Source: Marthasterias glacialis (taxonomy: Eukaryota; Echinodermata; Asteroidea; Forcipulatida; Asteriidae). Taken from it: a DNA stretch of 64,000 nt. Positions 9,994 through 22,680 of the stretch are shown here, in pieces. The translations under genes were made by a program, and so were the position numbers. The notes below the pieces were generated by a model, which did no database searches, had not been told where the DNA came from, and worked only from the letters and a program-made list of their open reading frames with translations. Where the stretch lies: NCBI GenBank assembly GCA_911728455.2, contig OU452223.1, positions 2,688,174-2,752,173 on the forward strand, given 5' to 3'. The first letter of the stretch is position 1. Each line of letters begins with the position of its first letter.

Positions 9994-10044
9994 CTCGACA
10001 GTTTTAACTTCATATTCTGGGACTGTTCAGAACCCAGGTGTCGA
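9994..10044 (-). CDS. Candidate exon, unknown protein
   Basis: The minus-strand acceptor TGCAACTTACAG (ending at 10045) is followed by 51 nt and a strong donor, GAG/GTAAGC. One frame is open throughout and reads RHLGSEQSQNMKLKLS with one base before and two after. It contains an ATG at 10013-10011, so this could also be a first coding exon with a 5' untranslated part. The end phase does not fit directly to the exon at 7765-7832, so another exon would be needed. Not recognised. Confidence 0.33.
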
Positions 10045-13000
10045 CTGTAAGTTGCAGTTCATTTGACCTTTCGTATGGACAAGAGAGGGCGCTATTAATG
10101 AAGTTTGTTTCACGAGTCCAATTTGAGCCACATTTCAATGTATTCATCAATGTCAGTCCGGTTCCAAAACCAAAAAATCTCCGACTGTTGTCGTCGATTT
10201 TAACAAGAGTCGTCAGGGAGCCTTTCGTCAGGGAACCAGACTTCAACAATAAATATTTGACAATGACACATGCACATAGTGCGACTTCATAAGAATAGGA
10301 CAACACTTAACACTGACACGTTGACTTTCACAACGAAACACGTGTTATTATTAATACTCCCTATACTCCCCTTAGGATTGGTTGAATATTTGCCAATTGT
10401 GTGGGTTAAATTCCATTACCGTGTCAAAGACATTAAAGCTTCTAATAAGTATGTCTGAACAATCTGAACTTTAAGTGTCAGGAAATTAATCTCGTTAGGC
10501 CTGTCATTAGATTAACAATCTAAAATGCACAAAACGTCATATTACGGCCTTCCTGCAAACTCAGCACAAACAATTCACCACGCTTGGTTAGACAGACGAT
10601 AATTTGCCGATAGTTGACTGAAAAGAACAAATTGGAGCTCCTGACTTACTGCTCTGATCTCTAACACAAGACAATGACATTAGGCCTACACTAATGCCTA
10701 CTAATGAGAAGAATGATGTTAATACGAGATAAATACGATTTGATAAAATTCTACTGATTAAAGTACAGTTGATATTGTTGTTGGCTTTTTATTTTATTTT
10801 ATTATTTTTTTAAGATCATTGTTAGATTGAGGAACTAGGGTTAAGGTTAAGGCTGACAAGAGGTTGCACCATTGTTTTCTGGGGAGGAGGGGGGCACTGA
10901 GGTAAGTAGGCCTGACATGATGTATTGTCTTTGGGATTGCTGACATTAAAAGACGGTCACAGTGTCAAAGGTGATACCCGGCTTAAGAGGCCTACCGACA
11001 CGGATAGCTTCATTTAATAAATAATAATAGAAGAAAATAAGTTGTTTTATGTTTTACAGTGAAAATAACGTTTGGAGAGGATCAAGGTGCGTGTTGGGTT
11101 TTAGTAGAAACCGAGTCAACACTAAATTCATGCGATGAGTTCAAATATCTTTCATTTTAAGCCAATAATGGTCTCTTACTGTCACAAAATGAACACTTAT
11201 TCTGAACTGTTTTTGCTCTGAAAAAGAATCCCCGGATTGTTGCTGTCGTCTAAATGCACATTCAACATCGATAGATGGTATCGATGTGAACTGTGGAAGG
11301 TGCATTCTTGTGCCCGACTTGCCGTTCATGCTTAAATGTTAACGCGCAGAGCTCGTGAACTTCGCCATAAAACAAATTAAAATACCCATGTTACCTTTTT
11401 CTCCAGTTTTTAAACTAACTGTAAAGTCTTTAGCAAATTAAGTAAAAGGGATATAAATTGATGAAGACGATTCAACTGGCAAATTTACACTGTGTGAATT
11501 GTTACATGTGTAGTAACTTGTAAATAACAATATTGAAGTTTCTCTTCGAAATCGCAATGGTCCTTGTGGAGCACCATCAACCTCTCGTAAAAAGTGTTAC
11601 CAAAATAGGGCGGTATGCAACATTAACGGTTTTCATTTTATTACGGGTAGCGAGAGAAAAAAACGTCAGAAAAATTGGGACGGTGATTTGTTATTTTTGC
11701 CTCTAGGATTTAGAATGCCATTTCCCAAATAAGACCTACCAAAAATAAGAACCTCCAAAACGAGGATGAGATGAAGAAATAGTGGACCTTTTACACCGAT
11801 GGTTAAGAATAAAATATGAAGGGATTTATTGTCTTTTGGGATTAACTGACCAACAAGTTGTGGAAGAGTAGACCTGGCACAAGAGGCATATCCACACACG
11901 GAGCTTAATGAAATCCCTATGCGGGAAATAATTGTTAAAAGTGACACAAAATGGATAAATAATCACTTTTAACTTGCTTCATTTTGGTTGTCTTCAATTT
12001 CAAGGATATTCAAAATGGACACTGGAGAATGATAGGCCAATACTTACAATGGGATAGGGTTGTTAAACTAAGAATCATACAAAGGATAGTTCACTGCTGA
12101 TAGTTATAGACCAATATTCAATTTAATAGATGCATCGATAGCTATCCAAAATACTAATAATTGGGTCGTAGAGTAGAGTTAAACTGACCTTTAGGTTTCA
12201 AAAAATAAATCATTAGTCCTATCATGACATTGTCAATCTAAAATACACAAAGTGTCTTAAACGTTGGTCTTCTTGGAAACCTAGCCTAACTGTATGACAG
12301 CAGTACTTAACGCTCCATTTCTGTAGCACGATAACATCTTAGAAGTTTCATTTACAGACAATAATTCTGCCGAGTACAAAACTGGAATGAAATACAAAAC
12401 AACGGATTATTGGACTCTCGTGCATGCTAATCTGAATAATAAGGTGCAGAACAAGCGCAATTTTCATGTTGATCACAACGAATGAAAATGAATGGAATTG
12501 AATCTGTTGTAACCGAAGTTGTTGGTTTCCACGGTTGAAATCAGAGTAGTTTAACAAGTAAAATAAACACACATTTAAAAAACCGTTGCAGTTTTACTAA
12601 ATACAAAAAGTAACTACAATTCAAAAAGTAGGCAAGAGTCATCTGATGAAAGATTGTGTTGAAAGACGAAATTATACTTTAGGTAAAAAGACAGCTGGTG
12701 GCAGATTTAATTAGAGTGAGTTTTCGAATTCTGCCAGGCCTGTAAACGATAAATCAAAAAGAAGGGAAATTGAGAGTGATCAAATTCAATTGATTTATGT
12801 TTTCTCAAAATGGCTTCCTTGTAGCTAAATTTGATGAAAGGGTTAACTAGCAGACTTAGTAGCATTGTCAAGTTTGTTTCAAACAGCAATGAAACAAACA
12901 ATTATTAGTCGTCAGGCGATATACCTCTTTACGGTTTTGTATTACTTCACAAAATTACAATGTTAAAGGGCTGTGTCATCGTGATCATACCAGTAAATGT

Positions 13001-13061
13001 ACTTACCAGTTACTACGCACGCGTTCGAGCTAGCGCGCGTGTGCAGAAAACGTGTGAGATT
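10045..13061. other. Intergenic, nothing recognised
   Basis: About 3 kb of AT-rich DNA. A good minus-strand acceptor (TTTATCGTTTACAG at about 12751-12738) precedes a short open segment near 12690-12737, but no clear donor follows. Open frames of 60-98 codons on either strand show no recognisable domain. No tandem repeat or RNA gene was seen. Confidence 0.5.
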
Positions 13062-13103
13062 AGACCGATTGCGCGACCTACGTCACGTGACCCCTGTTGG
13101 GTA
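13062..13103 (-). repeat. Dispersed E-box repeat, copy 2 (inverted)
   Basis: Minus strand reads TACCC, seven bases, then GGTCACGTGAC, then GTCGCGCAATC with the same order as copies 1 and 3 but without the catgtaaacatt segment between the last two words. It contains the palindrome GTCACGTGAC, a strong E-box of the USF/MITF/TFE type. The left flank (13018-13050) is CpG-rich with alternating CG/GC. Confidence 0.55.
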
Positions 13104-13763
13104 TAGAATGTAAACACACACGTAACCCTCCATAGGAAAGGGCGTTACGGTACACGATTATTAATGCATTTGGCTTATTTGATCGAGGCTTTTCTTGCTC
13201 GAAATCTGTTAAAGATATTCCAGAGTTTGTACCAAAGACCTTCAAGTGGCTGAATAGGCCAGTAAGGACAGTTCCAGCAAGTCTTGAAAATTTTAAAAGT
13301 ACCGTATAAATGTGCACGGTGTGTACAGCGCACGACGGAACGTTAGGCCAGACGACCGCGACCATCACACACTTTTCAACACAAATATTTTCAAAGTATT
13401 GAAGCTGAAATCCTCCAAAGAAATTGCTTTTCAAAACTGTGAGATTTCTTTTGACTATTTGAAATTCTGCAAGGCTAGGTATCTGCAAGGCTAGGTATGC
13501 TCACTTTTCCAACGTTGTGCATCCCTTTTTCAGTGATTTAGGCCAACATTACAAACAAAATAACAGACGGGTGGCTACATAATAGTCGTCCGACGCCGGT
13601 AGTGCATGGCTAAAAAAAAACTCTTTTTAGAAGATTTCTGTTAAATTATGAAACAGAAATGTGATTTTAAATAATGCCACAACATACTACTTTAAATAAT
13701 AGGGGCTGATTAACTAATTCATCGCTTAACGAAAGTAAATTCGACAGTTTTCATACTCACTCT
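13104..13763. other. Interval between inverted E-box repeats
   Basis: Includes a 16-bp direct duplication (ctgcaaggctaggtat, at about 13467 and 13483). A 136-codon minus-strand open frame (13078-13488) has no recognisable domain; it is longer than average for this AT-rich DNA but has no supporting splice or start context. Confidence 0.4.
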
Positions 13764-13870
13764 ATGTCACGGCATATGCTTTTTACACGTATTTTTTCAT
13801 CAGCTGTATGACGTCATACCCGATAGGAGGTCACGTGACTGCATGTAAACATTGTCGCGCAATCCGTATA
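13764..13870 (+). repeat. Dispersed E-box repeat, copy 3, with CRE-like palindrome
   Basis: Aligns with 1157-1265 over about 105 bp. It contains the 12-bp palindrome TATGACGTCATA (a full CRE-type site), then GGTCACGTGAC, catgtaaacatt and GTCGCGCAATC. A second TGACGTCA lies at 13916-13923. It may be a repeat that carries transcription-factor sites or part of a promoter; no nearby gene start was recognised. Confidence 0.6.
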
Positions 13871-14663
13871 TTTATCTCCCCATGCACAGCCACTGAACAG
13901 GCCTGCCGTAATGATGACGTCACAGCACTATAAGTTAGTTAATGCTACATTTCTTGCCTTTTATTTATTTTGTATTGTAAACCATTCAGATCAAAAGTTT
14001 CCAATCCTCCATCAACTATCACCCACGGATAGGAGGAAGAAAGGCCACCAACGGTTCCCCTGCAACAGACTAGTTAAGTGTCCAAGGCACAATATCCGAA
14101 ATGGATCATGTCCGCCATACACCTGAAGATGTACAGCGTTAGTGCCTCGGATTGCAGGCCGAGGTCCCCAGCATCGGACCCCATGTACGTCCTCGGCCAG
14201 ACACTCAGTGAGCGCCGTCATCCACCCATGAAGCAATTTGGAGATAATACTTGAGCATTATAATGGTACGCTCATAATGCCCAACTGATCTCAAAAAGGC
14301 AAATGGCTGTCCTCTTAAGTGCCGAGGACACGGACACCTCAATTATCATTGTGGTTTGAACCACTAACGAACTCAACTTCTCAAGCCTTAAAATATCAAC
14401 TCCGTCGTACCCGTGGTTTTGAAAATCTCCGTGAACCAAATTTTACTTTAACAAACGTTTAGAAACGTTAATCTACAACGATCAAACTTTTGACTTGCAA
14501 TGTGCATAATGTTAAATAATTACAGATATGACGTGTCACGAAACTTACAATGGAATTTCCATCAACAAAACGTTAATAATGTTTTCGCCTTAGTTTTTAC
14601 GAGAAAGTTTTTTCGCCCTCACAGCATGTTTTTGCTACAGTTGTATTTACTGACTCGTTTTGC
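13871..14663. other. Left flank of the satellite array
   Basis: Single-copy-looking DNA with no recognised gene. It meets the array abruptly at about 14664 within the part of the unit that reads acgtgtgtgctggacc, just before the A-tract. Confidence 0.55.
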
Positions 14664-15244
14664 ACGTGTGTGCTGGACCAAAGCAAGCAAAAAAAAAAGG
14701 AAAAAAAAGAAAAAGAAAAAAGAAGTCGGCAGCGCCAAGGCCAATTACTCAAGAAATAATGGGACTAGAGAGAAATTTCTTGTACCTGCAGTTAGCTGTC
14801 ATAGTCCTGCATCCGAAAATTTGATTTTCCCGGCCAGCCAGGGCCATCTTCAACCTTTAAATGACCAGGGAATGGGGCTGCTCCGAATGCGCTTCAAACG
14901 CCTGTCTAATGGCACTTTTGTACACGAAGCTGCAACAGAGTGAAAACAAGACTTAGCAACATCTCTATCTCCCAAAGTAATGGCGGGAAACTGACAAGTC
15001 AGACACTGTTGGAAAGCCCTGCTCATGGGCTTTCCGAAAATGATAGTATTGGAGCTGTGGATCAAAATGGGAGGATGCCAGAGACGGCGGAGTGAGGACA
15101 CCCAGAAAATGTCCAGTGCATAAGGCCATGCTGTGTGTACGTCAACAATAGCCAAGGCCGCTACGTGTGTGATGGACCGAAGCAAGCCAAAAAAAAAAAA
15201 AAAAAAAAAAAAAAGCCAAAAAAGAAGTCGGCAGCGCCAAGGCC
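14664..15244 (+). repeat. Most divergent edge unit of the array
   Basis: The A-tract of this first unit is interrupted by several G (14690-14720). The unit has private changes such as ttcaacctttaaatgac in place of ttccgccttgaaacgac, caaaatggg in place of caaacaggg, and cagagacgg in place of cagggacgg. Decay at an array border is typical because exchange homogenises the interior better than the edge. Confidence 0.8.
15011..15035 (+). other. Representative hairpin of the satellite unit
   Basis: A perfect 9-bp inverted repeat, GGAAAGCCC and GGGCTTTCC, flanks a 7-base loop. Nearly every unit has it at the same place. In units near 35479 and 37951 the loop change T to A lets a tenth pair form (CCCA with TGGG). 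A few units carry stem changes, for example AAGATCT at about 40917 and 43862. It could give a cruciform or an RNA hairpin if transcribed; no function is known. Confidence 0.8.
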
Positions 15245-15738
15245 AATTACTCAAGAAATAATGGGACTAGAGAGAAATTTCTTGTACCTGCAGTTAGCTG
15301 CCATAGTCCTGCATCTGAAAATCTAGATTTCCCGGCCAGCCAGGGCCATCTTCCGCCTTGAAACGACCAGGGAACGGGGCTGCTCCGAATGCGCTTCAAA
15401 CGCCTGCTAATGGCACTTTTGTACACGAAGCTGTAACAGAGTGAAAACAAGACTTAGCAACAGCTCTACCTCCCAAAGTATTGGCGGGAAACTGACAAGT
15501 CAGACACTGTTGGAAAGCCCTGCTCATGGGTTTTCCGAAAATACAAGTTTTGGAGCTGTGGAATAAACAGGGAGGATGCAAGGGACCGCGGAGTGAGGAC
15601 AACCCGAAAATGTCCAGTGCATACGGCCATGCTGTGTGTACGTCAACAATAGCCAAGGCCGCTACCTGTGTGATGGACCGAAGCCAGCAAAAAAACAAAA
15701 CAAAAAACGCCAAAAAAGAAGTCGGCAGCGCCAAGGCC

Positions 15739-15904
15739 AATTACTCAAGAAATAATGGGACTAGAGAGAAATTTCTTGTACCTGCAGTTAGCTGCCATAG
15801 TCCTGCATCCGAAAAACGTCAACAATAGCCAAGGCCGCTACGTGTGTGATGGACCAAAGCCAGAAAAAAAAAACGCCAAAAAAGAAGTCGGCAGCGCCAA
15901 GGCC
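15739..15904 (+). repeat. Truncated 166-bp satellite unit, copy 1
   Basis: Joins ...catccgaaaa directly to acgtcaacaatagcc, skipping about 325 bp of the unit including the hairpin. The PstI-type site and A-tract remain. Confidence 0.9.
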
Positions 15905-16844
15905 AATTACTCAAGAAATAATGGGACTAGAGAGAAATTTCTTGTACCTGCAGTTAGCTGCCATACTCCTGCATCCGAAAATCTAGTTTTCCCGGCCAGC
16001 CAGGGCCATCTTCCGCCTTGAAATGACCAGGGAACGGGGCTGCTCCGAATGCGCTTCAAACGCCTGTCTAATGGCACTTTTGTACACGAAGCTGTAACAG
16101 AGTGAAAACAAGACTTAGCAACAGCTCTATCTCCCAAAGTAATGGCGGGAAACTGACAAGTCAGACACTGTTGGAAAGCCCTACTCATGGGCTTTCCGAA
16201 AATGCCAGTATTGGAGCTGTGGATTAAACAGGGAGGATGCCAGGGACGGCGGAGTCAGGACACCCCGAAAATGTCCAGTGCATACGGCCATGCTGTGTGT
16301 ACGTCAACAATAGCCAAGGCCGCTACGTGTGTGATGGACCGAAGCCAGCAAAAAAAAAAAAAAAAAACCGCCAAAAAAGAAGTCGGCAGCGCCAAGGCCA
16401 ATTACTCAAGAAATAATGGGACTAGAAAGATATTTCTTGTACCTGCAGTTAGCTTCATTAGTCCTGCATCCGAAAATCTAGTTTTTCCGGCCAGCCAGGG
16501 CCATCTTCCGCCTTGAAACGACCAGGGAACGGGGCTGCTGCGAATGAGGCTCAAACGCCTGTCTAATGGCACTTTTGTACACGAAGCTGTAACAGAGTGA
16601 AAACAAGACTTAGCAACAGCTCTATCTCCCAAAGTGTTGGCGGGAAACTGACAAGTCAGACACTGTTGGAAAGCCCTGCTCATGGGTTTTCCGAAAATGC
16701 CGGTCTTGGAGCTGTGGAATATACAGGAAGGAAGGATGCCAGGGACGGCAGAGTGAGGACACCCCGAAAATGTCCAGTGCATACGGCCATGCTGTTTGTA
16801 CGTCAACAATAGCCAAGGCCGCTACGTGTGTGCTGGACCGAAGC

Positions 16845-16882
<38 letters not shown>

Positions 16883-18884
16883 CCGAAAAGAGAAGTCGGC
16901 AGCGCCACGGCCAATTACTCAAGAACTAATGGAACTAGAGAGAAATTTCTTGTACCTGCAGTTAGCTGCCATAGTCCTACATCCGAAAATCTAGTTTTCC
17001 CGGCCAGCCAGGGCCATCTTCCGCCTTGAAACGACCCAGGAACGGGGCTGCTCCGAATGCGCTTCAAACGCCTGTCTAATGGCACTTTTGTACACGAAGC
17101 TGTAACAGAGTGAAAACAAGACTTAGCAACAGCGCTATCTCCCAAAGTATTGGCGGGAAACTGACAAGTCAGACACTGTTGGAAAGCCCTGCTCATGGGC
17201 TTTCCGAAAATGCCAGTATTGGAGCTGTGAAACAAACAGGGAGGATGCCAGGGACGGCGGAGTCAGGACACCCCGAAAATGTCCAGTGCATACGGCCATG
17301 CTGTGTATACGTCAACAATAGCCAAGTCCGCTACGTGTGTGCTGGAACGAAGCCAGCAAAAAAAAAAAAAACCGCCAAAAAAGAAGTCGGCAGCGCCAAG
17401 GCCAATTACTCAAGAAATAATGGGACTAGAGAGAAATTTCTTGTACCTGCAGTTAGCTGCCATAGTCCTGCATCCGAAAATCTAGTTTTTCCGGCCAGCC
17501 AGGGCCATCTTCCGCCTTAAGACGACCAGGGAACGGGGCTGCTCCGAATGCGCTTCAAACGCCTGTCTAATGGCACTTTTGTACACGAAGCTGTAACAGA
17601 GTGAAAACAAGATTTAGCAACAGCTCTATCTCCCAAAGTAATGGCGGGAAACTGACAAGTCAGACACTGTTGGAAAGCCCTGCTCATGGGCTTTCCGAAA
17701 ATGCCGGTCTTGGAGCTGTGGATTAAACAGGGAGGATGCCAGGGACGGCGGAGTGAGGACACCCCGAAAATGTCCAGTGCATACGGCCATGCTGTGTGTA
17801 CGTCAACAATAGCCAAGGCCTCTACGTGTGTGATGGACCGAAGCCAGCAAGCAAAAAAAAAAAAACCGCCAAAAAAGAAGTCGGCAGCGCCAAGGCCAAT
17901 TACTCAAGAAATAATGGGACTAGAGAGAAATTTCTTGTACCTGCAGTTAGCTGCCATAGTCCTGCATCCGAAAATCTAGTTTTCCCGGCCAGCCAGGGCC
18001 ATCTTCCGCCTTAAGACGACCAGGGAACGGGGCTGCTCCGAATGCGCTTCAAACGCCTGTCTAATGGCACTTTTGTACACGAAGCTGTAACAGAGTGAAA
18101 ACAAGACTTAGCAACAGCTCTATCTCCCAAAGTAATGGCGGAAAACTGACAAGTCAGACACTGTTGGAAAGCCCTGCTCATGGGCTTTCCGAAAATGATA
18201 GTATTGGAGCTGTGGATCAAACAGGGAGGATGCCAGGGACGGCGGAGTGAGGACACCCCGAAAATGTCCAGTGCATACGGCCATGCTGTGTATACGTCAA
18301 CAATAGCCAAATCCGCTACGTGTGTGCTGGAACGAAGCCAGCAAAAAAAAAAAAAAAACGCCGAAAAGAGAAGTCGGCAGCGCTACAGCCAATTACTCAA
18401 GAAATAATGGGATTAGAGAGAAATTTCTTGTACCTGCAGTTAGCTGCCATAGTCCTGCATCCGAAAATCTAGTTTTCCCGGCCAGCCAGGGCCATCTTTG
18501 GCCTTGAAACGACCAGGGAACGGGGCTGCTCCGAATGCGCTTCAAACGCCTGTCTAATGGCACTTTTGTACACGAAGCTGTAACAGAGTGAAAACAAGAT
18601 TTAGCAACAGCTCTATCTCCCAAAGTAATGGCGGGAAACTGACAAGTCAGACACTGTTGGAAAGCCCTGCTCATGGGCTTTCCGAAAATGCCAATCTTGG
18701 AGCTGTGGAATAAACAGGGAGGATGCCAGGGACGGCGGAGTGAGGACACCCCGAAAATGTCCAGTGCGTACGGCAATGCTGTGTGTACGTCAACAATAGC
18801 CAAGGCCGCTACGTGTGTAATGGACCGAAGCCAGCAAGCAAAAAAAAAAAAACCGCCAAAAAAGAAGTCGGCAGCGCCAAGGCC

Positions 18885-19050
18885 AATTACTCAAGAAATA
18901 ATGGGACTAGAGAGAAATTTCTTGTACCTGCAGTTAGCTGCCATAGTCCTGCATCCGAAAAACGTCAACAATAGCCAAGGCCGCTACGTGTGTGATGGAC
19001 CAATGCCAGAAAAAAAAAACGCCAAAAAAGAAGTCGGCAGCGCCAAGGCC
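18885..19050 (+). repeat. Truncated 166-bp satellite unit, copy 2
   Basis: Same junction as the unit at 15739-15904. The word after the junction is followed by gatggaccaatgcc, a private change. Confidence 0.9.
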
Positions 19051-22000
19051 AATTACTCAAGAAATAATGGAACTAGAGAGAAATTTCTTGTACCTGCAGT
19101 TAGCTGCCATAGTCCTGCATCCGAAAATCTAGTTTTCCCGGCCAGCCAGGGCCATCTTCCGCCTTGAAACGACCAGGGAACGGGGCTGCTCCGAATGCGC
19201 TTCAAACGCCTGTCTAATGGCACTTTTGTACACGAAGCTGTAACAGAGTGAAAACAAGATTTAGCAACAGCTCTATCTCCCAAAGTAATGGCGGGAAACT
19301 GACAAGTCAGACACTGTTGGAAAGCCCTGCTCATGGGCTTTCCGAAAATGCCAATCTTGGAGCTGTGGAATAAACAGGGAGGATGCCAGGGACGGCGGAA
19401 TGAGGACACCCCGAAAATGTCCAGTGCGTACGGCAATGCTGTGTGTACGTCAACAATAGCCAAGGCCGCTACGTGTGTGATGGACCGAAGCCAGCAAGCA
19501 AAAAAAAAAAACCGCCAAAAAAGAAGTCGGCAGCGCTAAGGCCAATTACTCAAGAAATAATGGGACTAGAGAGAAATTTCTTGTACCTGCAGTTAGCTGC
19601 CATAGTCCTGCATCCGAAAATCTAGTTTTCCCGGCCAGCCAGGGCCATCTTCCGCCCTGAAACGACCAGGGAACGGGGCTGCTGCGAATGAGGTTCAAAC
19701 GCCTGTCTAATGGCACTTTTGTACACGAAGCTGTAACAGAGTGAAAACAACATTTAGCAACAGCTCTATCTCCCAAAGTAATGGCGGGAAACTGACAAGT
19801 CAGACACTGTTGGAAAGCCCTGCTCATGGGCTTTCCGAAAATGTTAGTATTGGAGCTGTGGATCAAACAGGGAGGATGCCAGGGACGACGGAGTGAGGAC
19901 AACCCGAAAATGTCCAGTGCATACGGCCATGCCGTGTGTACGTCAACAATAGCCAAGGCCGCTACGTGTGTGATGGACAGAAGCCAGCAAAAAAAAAAAA
20001 AAAACGCCAAAAAAGAAGTCGGCAGCGCCAAGGCCAATTACTCAAGAAATAATGGGACTAGAGAGAAATTTCTTATACCTGCAGTTAGCTGCCATAGTCC
20101 TGCATCCGAAAATCTAGTTTTCCCGGCCAGCCAGGGCCATCTTCCGCCTTGAAACGACCAGGGAACGGGGCTGCTCCGAATGCGCTTCAAACGCCTGTCT
20201 AATGGCACTTTTGTACACGAAGCTGTAACAGAGTGAAAACAAGACTTAGCAACAGCTCTATCTCCCAAAGTAATGGCGGAAAACTGACAAGTCAGACACT
20301 GTTGGAAAGCCCTGCTCATGGGCTTTCCGAAAATGATAGTATTGGAGCTGTGGATCAAACAGGGAGGATGCCAGGGACGGCGGAGTGAGGACACCCCGAA
20401 AATGTCCAGTGCATACGGCCATGCTGTGTGTACGTCAACAAAAGGCAAGGCCGCTACGTATGTGATGGACCGAAGCCAGCAAAAAAAAAAAAAAAAAAAA
20501 AACCGCCAAAAAAGAAGTCGGCAGCGCCAAGGCCAATTACTCAAGAAATAATGGGACTAGAGAAAAATTTCTCGTACCTGCAGTTAGCTGCCTTAGTCCT
20601 GCATCCGAAAATCTAGATTTCCCGGCCAGCCAGGGCCATCTTCCGCCTTGAAACGACCAGGGAACGGGGCTGCTCCGAATGCGCTTCAAACGCCTGTCTA
20701 ATGGCACTTTTGTACACGAAACTGTAACAGAGTGAAAACAAGACTTAGCAACAGCTCTATCTCCCAAAGTAATGGCGGAAAACTGACAAGTCAGACACTG
20801 TTGAAAAGCCCTGCTCATGGGCTTTCTGAAAATGCCGGTATTGCAGCTGTGGATCAAACAGGGAGGATGCCAGGGACGGCGGAGTGAGGACACCCCGAAA
20901 ATGTCCAGTGCATACGGCCATGCTGTGTGTACGTCAACAATAGCCAAGGCCGCTACCTGTGTGCTGGACCGAAGCCAGCAAAAAAAAAAAAAAAAAAACG
21001 CCAAAAAAGAAGTCGGCAGCGCCAAGGCCAATTACTCAAGAAATAATGGGACTAGATAGAAATTTCTTGTACCTGCAGTTAGCTGCCATAGTCCTGCATC
21101 CGAAAATCTAGTTTTCCCGGCCAGCCAGGGCCATCTTCCGCCTTGAAACGACCAGGGAACGGGACTGCTCCGAATGCGCTTCAAACGCCTGTCTAAAGGC
21201 ACTTTTGTACACGAAGCTGTAACAGAGTGAAAACAAGATTTAGCAACAGCTCTATCTCCCAAAGTAATGGCGGGAAACTGACAAGTCAGACACTGTTGGA
21301 AAGCCCTGTTCATGGGCTTTCCGAAAATGCCGGTATTGGAGCTGTGAATCAAACAGGGAGGATGCCAGGGACGGCGGAGTAAGGACACCCCGAAAATGTC
21401 CAGTGCTTACGGCCATGCTGTGTGTACATCAACAAAGCCAAGGCCGCTACCTGTGTGCTGGACCGAAGCCAGCAAAAAAAAAAAAAAAAAAAAACCGCCA
21501 AAAAAGAAGTCGGCAGCGCCAAGGCCAATTACTCAAGAAATAATGGGACTAGAGAGAAATTTCTTGTACCTGCAGTTAGCTGCCATAGTCCTGCATCCGA
21601 AAATCTAGTTTTCCCGGATAGCCAGGGCCATCTTCCGCCTTGAAACGACCAGGGAACGGGGCTGCTCCGAATGCGCTTCAAACGCCTGTCTAATGGCACT
21701 TTTGTACACGAAGCTGTAACAGAGTGAAAACAAGACTTAGCAACAGCTCTATCTCCCAAAGTAATGGCGGGAAACTGACAAGTCAGACACTGTTGGAAAG
21801 CCCTGCTCATGGGCTTTCCGAAAATGCCAATCTTGGAGCTGTGGAATAAACAGGGAGGATGCCAGGGACGGCGGAGTGAGGACACCCCGAAAATGTCCAG
21901 TGCGTACGGCAATGCTGTGTGTACGTCAACAATAGCCAAGGCCGCTACGTGTGTAATGGACCGAAGCCAGCAAGCAAAAAAAAAAAAACCGCCAAAAAAG

Positions 22001-22515
22001 AAGTCGGCAGCACTAAGGCCAATTACTCAAGAAATAATGGGACTAGAGAGAAATTTCTTGTACCTGCAGTTAGCTGCCATAGTCCTGCATCCGAAAATCT
22101 AGTTTTCCCGGCCAGCCAGGGCCATCTTCCGCCTTGAAACGACCAGGGAACGGGGCTGCTCCGAATGCGCTTCAAACGCCTGTCTATTGGCACTTTTGTA
22201 CACGAAGCTGTAACAGAGTGAAAACAAGACTTAGCAACAGCTCTATCTCCCAAAGTAATGGCGGAAAACTGACAAGTCAGACACTGTTGGAAAGCCCTGC
22301 TCATGGGCTTTCCGAAAATGATAGTATTGGAGCTGTGGATCAAACAGGGAGGATGCCAGGGACGGCGGAGTGAGGACACCCCGAAAATGTCCAGTGCATA
22401 CGGCCATGCTGTGTGTACGTCAACAATAGCCAAGGCCGCTACGTGTGTGATGGACCGAAGCCAGCAAAAAAAAAAAAAAAAAAACGCCAAAAAAGAAGTC
22501 GGCAGCGCCAAGGCC

Positions 22516-22680
22516 AATTACTCAAGAAATAATGGGACTAGAGAGAAATTTCTTGTACCTGCAGTTAGCTGCCATAGTCCTGCATCCGAAAAACGTCAAC
22601 AATAGCCAAGGCCGCTACGTGTGTGATGGACCAAAGCCAGAAAAAAAAACGCCAAAAAAGAAGTCGGCAGCGCCAAGGCC
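22516..22680 (+). repeat. Truncated 166-bp satellite unit, copy 3
   Basis: Same junction as copies 1 and 2; it marks the start of the second copy of the long duplicated block. Confidence 0.9.

Noticed and set aside
13062..13870. Transposon bounded by the inverted E-box repeats
   Set aside because: The inverted copies differ in length and internal segments, and the sequence outside them shows no matching ends or target duplication.
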